A stretch of 12,087 nucleotides of DNA, taken from the NCBI GenBank assembly GCA_011800805.1, contig MPNW01000780.1:28381-40467 (forward strand). The letters run 5' to 3'. Below the pieces are notes generated by a model, which saw only the letters and a program-made list of their open reading frames with translations, was not told where the DNA came from and did not search any database. Positions within the stretch are counted from its first letter, which is position 1. Each line of letters opens with the position of its first letter. Below are positions 8,287-12,087 of this stretch, in pieces. The position numbers were made by a program, and so were the translations under genes. This DNA comes from Hirudo medicinalis. Taxonomy: Eukaryota; Annelida; Clitellata; Hirudinida; Hirudinidae.

Positions 8287-8520
8287 ACTTAGGCACCGAC
8301 GTTCCACTCATTTCGTGCAATTAGCATCAAACTGCTGCATTGATTTTCTTATTCCTTCTCAACTTTGAAGGAATTGGCAGCAAACATGGATTGGTTGTGT
8401 TTTGACACTTGGAATGCTTCAATATTTTATTATGAATTGTGTTTTACATACATATATACATATTTATTAATTGTTGTAATGTTTATCGATGATACATAAG
8501 TTATTATCGTCAAAAGTTAA
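8287..8520. other. Unique stretch, nothing recognised
   Basis: Unique sequence becoming AT-rich towards 8520, with a small ACATATATACATAT run at 8449-8462. No gene or repeat family is recognisable. Confidence 0.5.
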
Positions 8521-8616
8521 CAATAATAATAATAATAATAATAACAATATTAATAATAAAATTAATAATAATAAGAAGAAGAAGAAAAAGAAGAAGAAGA
8601 AGAAGAAGAATAATAA
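8521..8616. repeat. Compound (AAT)n-(AAG)n microsatellite
   Basis: AAT copies with AAC and AAAATT interruptions (8521-8572) pass directly into AAG copies (8573-8610) and end in TAATAA. The AAG part is CUU-type pyrimidine sequence on the inferred transcript strand. Confidence 0.96.
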
Positions 8617-9482
8617 ATGACTTCAAAGATTTCTCTGAATGTTCGCTTCGAAATTGAGTTAGCCATGTTGTCTTTCAAAACATGGCGACGAAAAAAGAAC
8701 TTCAAAATCTAAAAATTAAAATCAATAATTCGGCAAATCATCGAAGCAATAATTGAAAAAAACAAAAAAACAACAACCACGACCGGAAACATTTTTCCGT
8801 TTCTAGCTGAACCTCCTCCTAATGAATACGGATGTGGAAGAGGATGGAACAACTGGAAGTTACACGAACGCACCAGACGCAATCTTCCACCGTGCAGACA
8901 GACACGACACACGGTTTATTCAAAAACTCCTCCGAGGAACGTTGGCCGAGCTCAGGATAAGGTGGAGAGGACATTCCATCTCCAGCCAGTCATTCCAGCG
9001 GCTCATCAAGGATATTTGCCGACTTTGCTTCACGGCCTGGAGCAGGAAACACGACCGGACTAGTGGCACCTGCTTAGTGGCTTCGTGCAACCATCCCGAA
9101 TGTTTCCAGGCATGCCATAAAGCACGTCGATCCGAGGAGTGTCTTAAAGGGGAGTGACAGAACCGTGGTTTCCCCTTTCTAATCAACTCCCCGGTCGGCC
9201 AGGTCGCACCGCACCACCGAGAGCGGCATCGGCAGTGAACAAGTCGTGCAGGGAAACGAGTCCCGGGTGTCTTCTGAATAAATAATGAAAGTCCCGTGCA
9301 GTGTTTTGCCGGCGCAGCGGTGTTCCCTCTCCAAGCGTCTCATTCAAATTTCATCATTTCATTTGATTAGCAGGAGCTGGAAAGGACCCGAGGAAATACG
9401 TTTGGATTCCTGAGTTGATCCTCCTCGGACCACTTGGATCTCTTCCAGTTTCGAATGAGTTGAGACCCTGTTGGATGCAGGA
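8617..9482. other. Single-copy stretch of higher GC, no supported gene
   Basis: After AT-rich sequence to about 8780, the stretch 8780-9480 is GC-richer and free of arrays. A plus-strand open frame at 8822-9157 (111 codons) is cysteine-rich in its last third (CRLC, CLVASC, CFQAC, EEC). I do not recognise it, and an 88-codon frame overlaps it on the minus strand. There is no clear pair of splice sites. It could be a diverged element, a conserved non-coding block or chance. Confidence 0.4.
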
Positions 9483-9587
<105 letters not shown>

Positions 9588-9784
9588 TCTATTGTTATTT
9601 TTTCATTCCTTAACTTGGATTTTTCATTTAAGTAAATAAGCTCCAAACGGAATAATATGTGAATAAAATAATAACATAAAAAATAGTTGTAAATGTTATA
9701 TTGTAAACATTACCAATCAATTTATGAGAAGTATTTATAATTATTTAAAATGCCATTAATTTTCAACAAACGCATACTCTTTAC

Positions 9785-9925
9785 GGCGGTAATGGCAACA
9801 GTCGTAATGTGCCGTGTTCGAAACCCAGTCTGTACTGCCACAAGCGCCCTTGGGAAGGAGCGCTATATAAATGGTTAACAAATAGCGCCTCTGACGCTAT
9901 GCGTGTGGCGCTATATAAATGAACT
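9785..9925 (+). mobile_element. SINE-like fragment with tRNA-type B-box and duplicated GCGCTATATAAATG tail
   Basis: GTTCGAAACCC at about 9816-9826 matches the polymerase III B-box, but I cannot find a matching A-box upstream, so the head is truncated or decayed. The 3' part carries GCGCTATATAAATG twice (9860-9873 and 9908-9921). Each copy closes a short inverted repeat opened by AGCGCC, as in 9843-9864 and 9883-9913. Many animal SINE and L2-type LINE tails end with a hairpin and GCGCTATATAA-like motif followed by a microsatellite, and here a CA run follows directly. The family cannot be named without a repeat library. Confidence 0.6.
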
Positions 9926-9941
9926 ACACACACACACACAC
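9926..9941. repeat. (AC)8 microsatellite at the SINE tail
   Basis: Eight AC copies follow the tail motif after only four bases (AACT), consistent with a SINE tail repeat. Confidence 0.95.
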
Positions 9942-10088
9942 TGATTGAATTAATTTCATTTCAAAGGGAGGCCATCTTTAAATCAAATTTGGACTTCAAA
10001 GAAGCGCGCTCACTGCATGCATATTTCATTCACACTGGCGCATGAATTCACACAATCTTGCAAAATCACAAGGCCACTTACAGACATG
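9942..10088. other. Unique flank of the 28-bp minisatellite
   Basis: Unique sequence with a GCATGCAT palindromic string at about 10015-10022. It becomes AC-rich as it approaches the minisatellite. No gene is seen. Confidence 0.5.
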
Positions 10089-10228
10089 CAGGCGTACATG
10101 ACATGACACACAGATGCAGGCATGCATGACATAACACAAACATACAGGCATGCATGACAAGGCACAAACATACAGGCATGCATGACATGACACAAACATA
10201 CAGGCATGCACGACATAACACAAACATG
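10089..10228. repeat. Five-copy 28-bp minisatellite
   Basis: Five units begin at 10089, 10117, 10145, 10173 and 10201. The common form starts CAGGCATGCATGACATAACA and ends CAAACATA, with a GCATGC palindrome inside. The first copy is the most diverged. Copies differ by a few substitutions and no length change. The unit is not a multiple of three, so overlapping frames on the minus strand read as shifted versions of a Cys-Met-His-rich peptide; these are not genes. Confidence 0.97.
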
Positions 10229-10541
10229 TCAACAATTAGAAACAAACTTATAAGTACGCATGACATACAAACCACAACAACGCATACAATCACATTCGCA
10301 GACAAACATACAAATAAGCACAAATACAAGCACGTACAGAACAACAAACACACACACACACACACGAGAGGGGGTAACATGCAGGGGAGGGGATGGCTCC
10401 TTATTAATGCCCCTATAAACTCGATGACAATAACTAATGGTACCGGACCTGGGCTACCGAAGGGAATAAGCACTTTTCGATAAATGAGGTATTGAAGACA
10501 TTAATATTTGAGACTTATGACCGACAGAATTATGCCATTTG
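10229..10541. other. AC-rich decayed repeat flank, (AC)n run and unique sequence
   Basis: 10229-10347 is AC-rich and repeats fragments of the preceding unit (GCATGACATACAAA, GACAAACATACAAA), so it may be older decayed copies. A perfect AC run lies at 10348-10365. The remainder to 10541 is unique, with no recognised gene. Confidence 0.65.
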
Positions 10542-10669
10542 TATAATAATAACAATCATAATAACAACAACGACAACAACAATAATATAATAATCATAAT
10601 ATAATAATATAATAATTATAATAATTATAATAATGATGATGATGAACGATAATAATAATAATATTGTTA

Positions 10670-10720
<51 letters not shown>
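10542..10720. repeat. AAT array passing into an inverted ATT array
   Basis: AAT, AAC and ATAAT units (10542-10665), including a short GATGATGATG block at 10634-10644, run into ATT units (about 10666-10719). The junction around 10650-10680 is self-complementary (AATAATATTGTTATTATT), so the two halves can fold back on each other. Confidence 0.95.
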
Positions 10721-10830
10721 CCTCGGTAAAATCAAATCATTGGGTGCATTCCAAATGCACTTGTGAATTTTCATTTAAACCGCTTCTGTTGTCGAAAGAA
10801 TGAATTCGAACACTCAGGTACCAGGTGCTT
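10721..10830. other. Short unique spacer
   Basis: Unique sequence between arrays. No gene or motif is recognisable. Confidence 0.5.
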
Positions 10831-10909
10831 TGATGATGATGATGATGATGACGGTGGTGATGATGATAATGATGATGGTGATGACGACGATGGTAAATAT
10901 GATGACTAA

Positions 10910-10950
<41 letters not shown>

Positions 10951-11019
10951 CGATGATGATGACGATGGCGATGACGATGACGATGACAATGACGATGCTG
11001 TTGTTGTTGTTGTTGTTGG
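10831..11019. repeat. (GAT/GAC)n array ending in (TTG)n
   Basis: GAT copies with GAC, GGT and AAT variants run from 10831. The cleanest run, about 13 perfect ATG/GAT copies, lies at about 10912-10950. GATGAC and GACGAT alternation follows, then CTG and TTG copies at about 10997-11019. The histidine- and methionine-run frames here are repeat translations. Confidence 0.95.
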
Positions 11020-11087
11020 AGTATTGTCTGATGCATGGACCTGTTCACGTGACATGACTCGTCCGATAGATCGTATCGATCAACCAA

Positions 11088-11153
11088 GACGACGACGACG
11101 ACGACGTCGATGATGACGATGATGACGACGACGATGATGATGACGACGACGAG
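11088..11153. repeat. (GAC/GAT)n array
   Basis: Six GAC copies lead into mixed GAT and GAC triplets ending in GAGGAGG. It belongs to the same motif class as the arrays at 10831, 11419 and 11901. Confidence 0.93.
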
Positions 11154-11418
11154 GAGGATAAATAGATTATGATGTCAATAATAAAACGACATGCGAAGAT
11201 CAGTTGATGATGACGACGAGCAACAACACACTCCTACTCATCCACTCACTCGACTCTCAACAGCATCACCTCCGAGGTGAGTGAAGCTCCTGCAGAGGAG
11301 TGCAACGGAGTGCTGGAATGAACAGGCGCCAAGGAAATGCCTCTTATTTTTGAAAAGACTCTCGAATGTAGCAGTGATAATTATCATTACCTGGAAGAGG
11401 CCCGTTGCAGAAGTGATT
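11154..11418. other. Unique spacer with a palindromic donor-like site
   Basis: A 13-base palindrome CACCTC-C-GAGGTG (11268-11280) overlaps a strong plus-strand donor-like GAG-GTGAGT. No acceptor-bounded coding exon can be supported beside it, and the inferred gene runs on the other strand. Confidence 0.45.
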
Positions 11419-11526
11419 GTGATGACGATGGTGATCATCACGATGATGAAGAAGATGGTGAAGATGTCGACGACGCCGATGGTGATGATGATGACGATGA
11501 AGGTGATGGTGATGATGATGATGATC
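11419..11526. repeat. (GAT)n array with GAC, GGT and GAA variants
   Basis: An imperfect GAT-class tract. In one plus frame (11337-11708) it reads as an acidic Asp/Glu run flanked by non-repeat residues and ending in a serine run from the next array. I regard that frame as read-through of two arrays. Confidence 0.9.
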
Positions 11527-11650
11527 CAGTTCAGAAAACGGAGGAGCTCAGCAAAATTAACTTTTTCAGCTTTGTTGATTTTTACATCCGCAATTTTGCA
11601 TTTTATGCCAAACTTAGAATACAAGGACGTATCACAGCCATCATCAAGCC

Positions 11651-11663
11651 GTCGTCGGCATCG

Positions 11664-11695
<32 letters not shown>

Positions 11696-11736
11696 GTCGT
11701 CGTCATAGTCGTCATCCTCATCCTGATGATGATGAT
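11651..11736. repeat. (GTC/ATC)n array with a terminal GAT inversion
   Basis: GTC and ATC triplets including a perfect ATC core (about 11662-11694), then GTC and ATCCTC, switching at about 11723 to GATGATGATGAT. The ATC and terminal GAT parts are complementary and can form a hairpin. Confidence 0.93.
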
Positions 11737-11900
11737 CCAGAGTTGTACGCATCTGAGCAATTGTCAGATTATATCTGTCCTGTGTCGACGACAAGTTTTA
11801 ATCTCCGAAAGTAAATCAAGAATTCTCCTCCTCCTGGCATTATTTCTTGGATCCTATTCCGCTTTTCCCTTTCATTTCGTTATTATTAATGCTGCAGTCT
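11737..11900. other. Unique spacer
   Basis: Unique sequence with a TTATTATTAAT string near 11880. Nothing else is recognisable. Confidence 0.5.
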
Positions 11901-11951
11901 TGATTATGATTGCGATGACGACGGCGATGATGACGATGATTGCTGTTATTA

Positions 11952-11988
<37 letters not shown>

Positions 11989-12001
11989 TACTATTATTAT
12001 T

Positions 12002-12087
<86 letters not shown>
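11901..12087. repeat. Nested GAT, ATT, ATC, ATT array at the window end
   Basis: GAT/GAC triplets (to about 11943) are followed by ATT copies with a small ACTACT break near 11987-11992. Eleven perfect ATC copies follow (12002-12034), then ATT again to the window edge. The array is truncated by the window end. Confidence 0.97.

Noticed and set aside
9860..9921. TATATAAAT strings as possible TATA boxes
   Set aside because: They are parts of the SINE-like tail motif, present twice, with no initiator or coding sequence downstream.
10089..10228. CRISPR-like repeat array
   Set aside because: The 28-bp units abut with no spacers and the DNA is eukaryotic, so this is a minisatellite. The same applies to the 20-bp array at 6811-7090.
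10078..10473. Cys/Met/His-rich minus-strand frames that look like repeated short peptides
   Set aside because: They are the 28-bp minisatellite read in three frames. The unit length is not a multiple of three, so each frame cycles through the same shifted peptide.
11156..11210. TATA-like GATAAATAG with an arthropod-type TCAGTT initiator
   Set aside because: The spacing is about 44 bases instead of about 30, and no open frame or exon follows, only microsatellite DNA.
11337..11708. 123-codon plus frame with acidic and serine runs
   Set aside because: Two thirds of it are translated GAT and ATC arrays, and the remainder has no recognisable motif.

Overview
This is animal (metazoan) nuclear DNA, most likely from an invertebrate. 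It has no bacterial-style gene packing. It holds one spliced exon with intact intron borders, an SINE-like fragment with an RNA polymerase III B-box, and a very heavy load of simple repeats. The exon peptide resembles arthropod and other protostome TIA-1/Rox8 proteins as I remember them, but species cannot be fixed from this window.

The only coding segment I can support is an 88-base exon on the minus strand (7125-7212). It encodes the start of RRM2 (RNP2 strand, first helix, start of the second strand) of a TIA-1/TIAR/Rox8-type RNA-binding protein. It lies between a TTTCAG acceptor and a GTGAGT donor. I found no adjoining RRM exon on either side, so the rest of the window is probably two very large introns: at least 4.8 kb upstream of the exon (higher coordinates) and at least 7.1 kb downstream of it.

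Layout by region. 1-150 is a TGAA array at the window edge. 151-2283 is AT-rich DNA with several period-3 arrays (ATC/GTC, GAA, GAT/GCT, TTG/CTG) and a CCCA/TCC tract. 2284-6737 is mostly single-copy DNA of higher GC, broken by one GTC/ATC array and one TTG tract. 6738-7212 holds an AT-rich palindrome, a 14-copy 20-bp minisatellite and then the exon. 7213-9580 has inverted AAT and ATT arrays, two G-rich tracts, a compound AAT/AAG array, and a single N beside an ATT array. 9785-10365 holds the SINE-like fragment, CA repeats and a 28-bp minisatellite. 10542-12087 is a dense cluster of AAT, GAT/GAC and ATT arrays running off the window end.

The most interesting arrangement is the 20-bp array, which ends 34 bases past the 5' splice site of the RRM2 exon. 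On the RNA strand four of its copies carry AUUUA. TIA-1-family proteins bind U/AU-rich RNA just downstream of 5' splice sites, including on their own pre-mRNAs, so an autoregulatory role is conceivable but unproven. No new enzyme, defence or mobile system was found. Most long open frames here are read-through of period-3 repeats.
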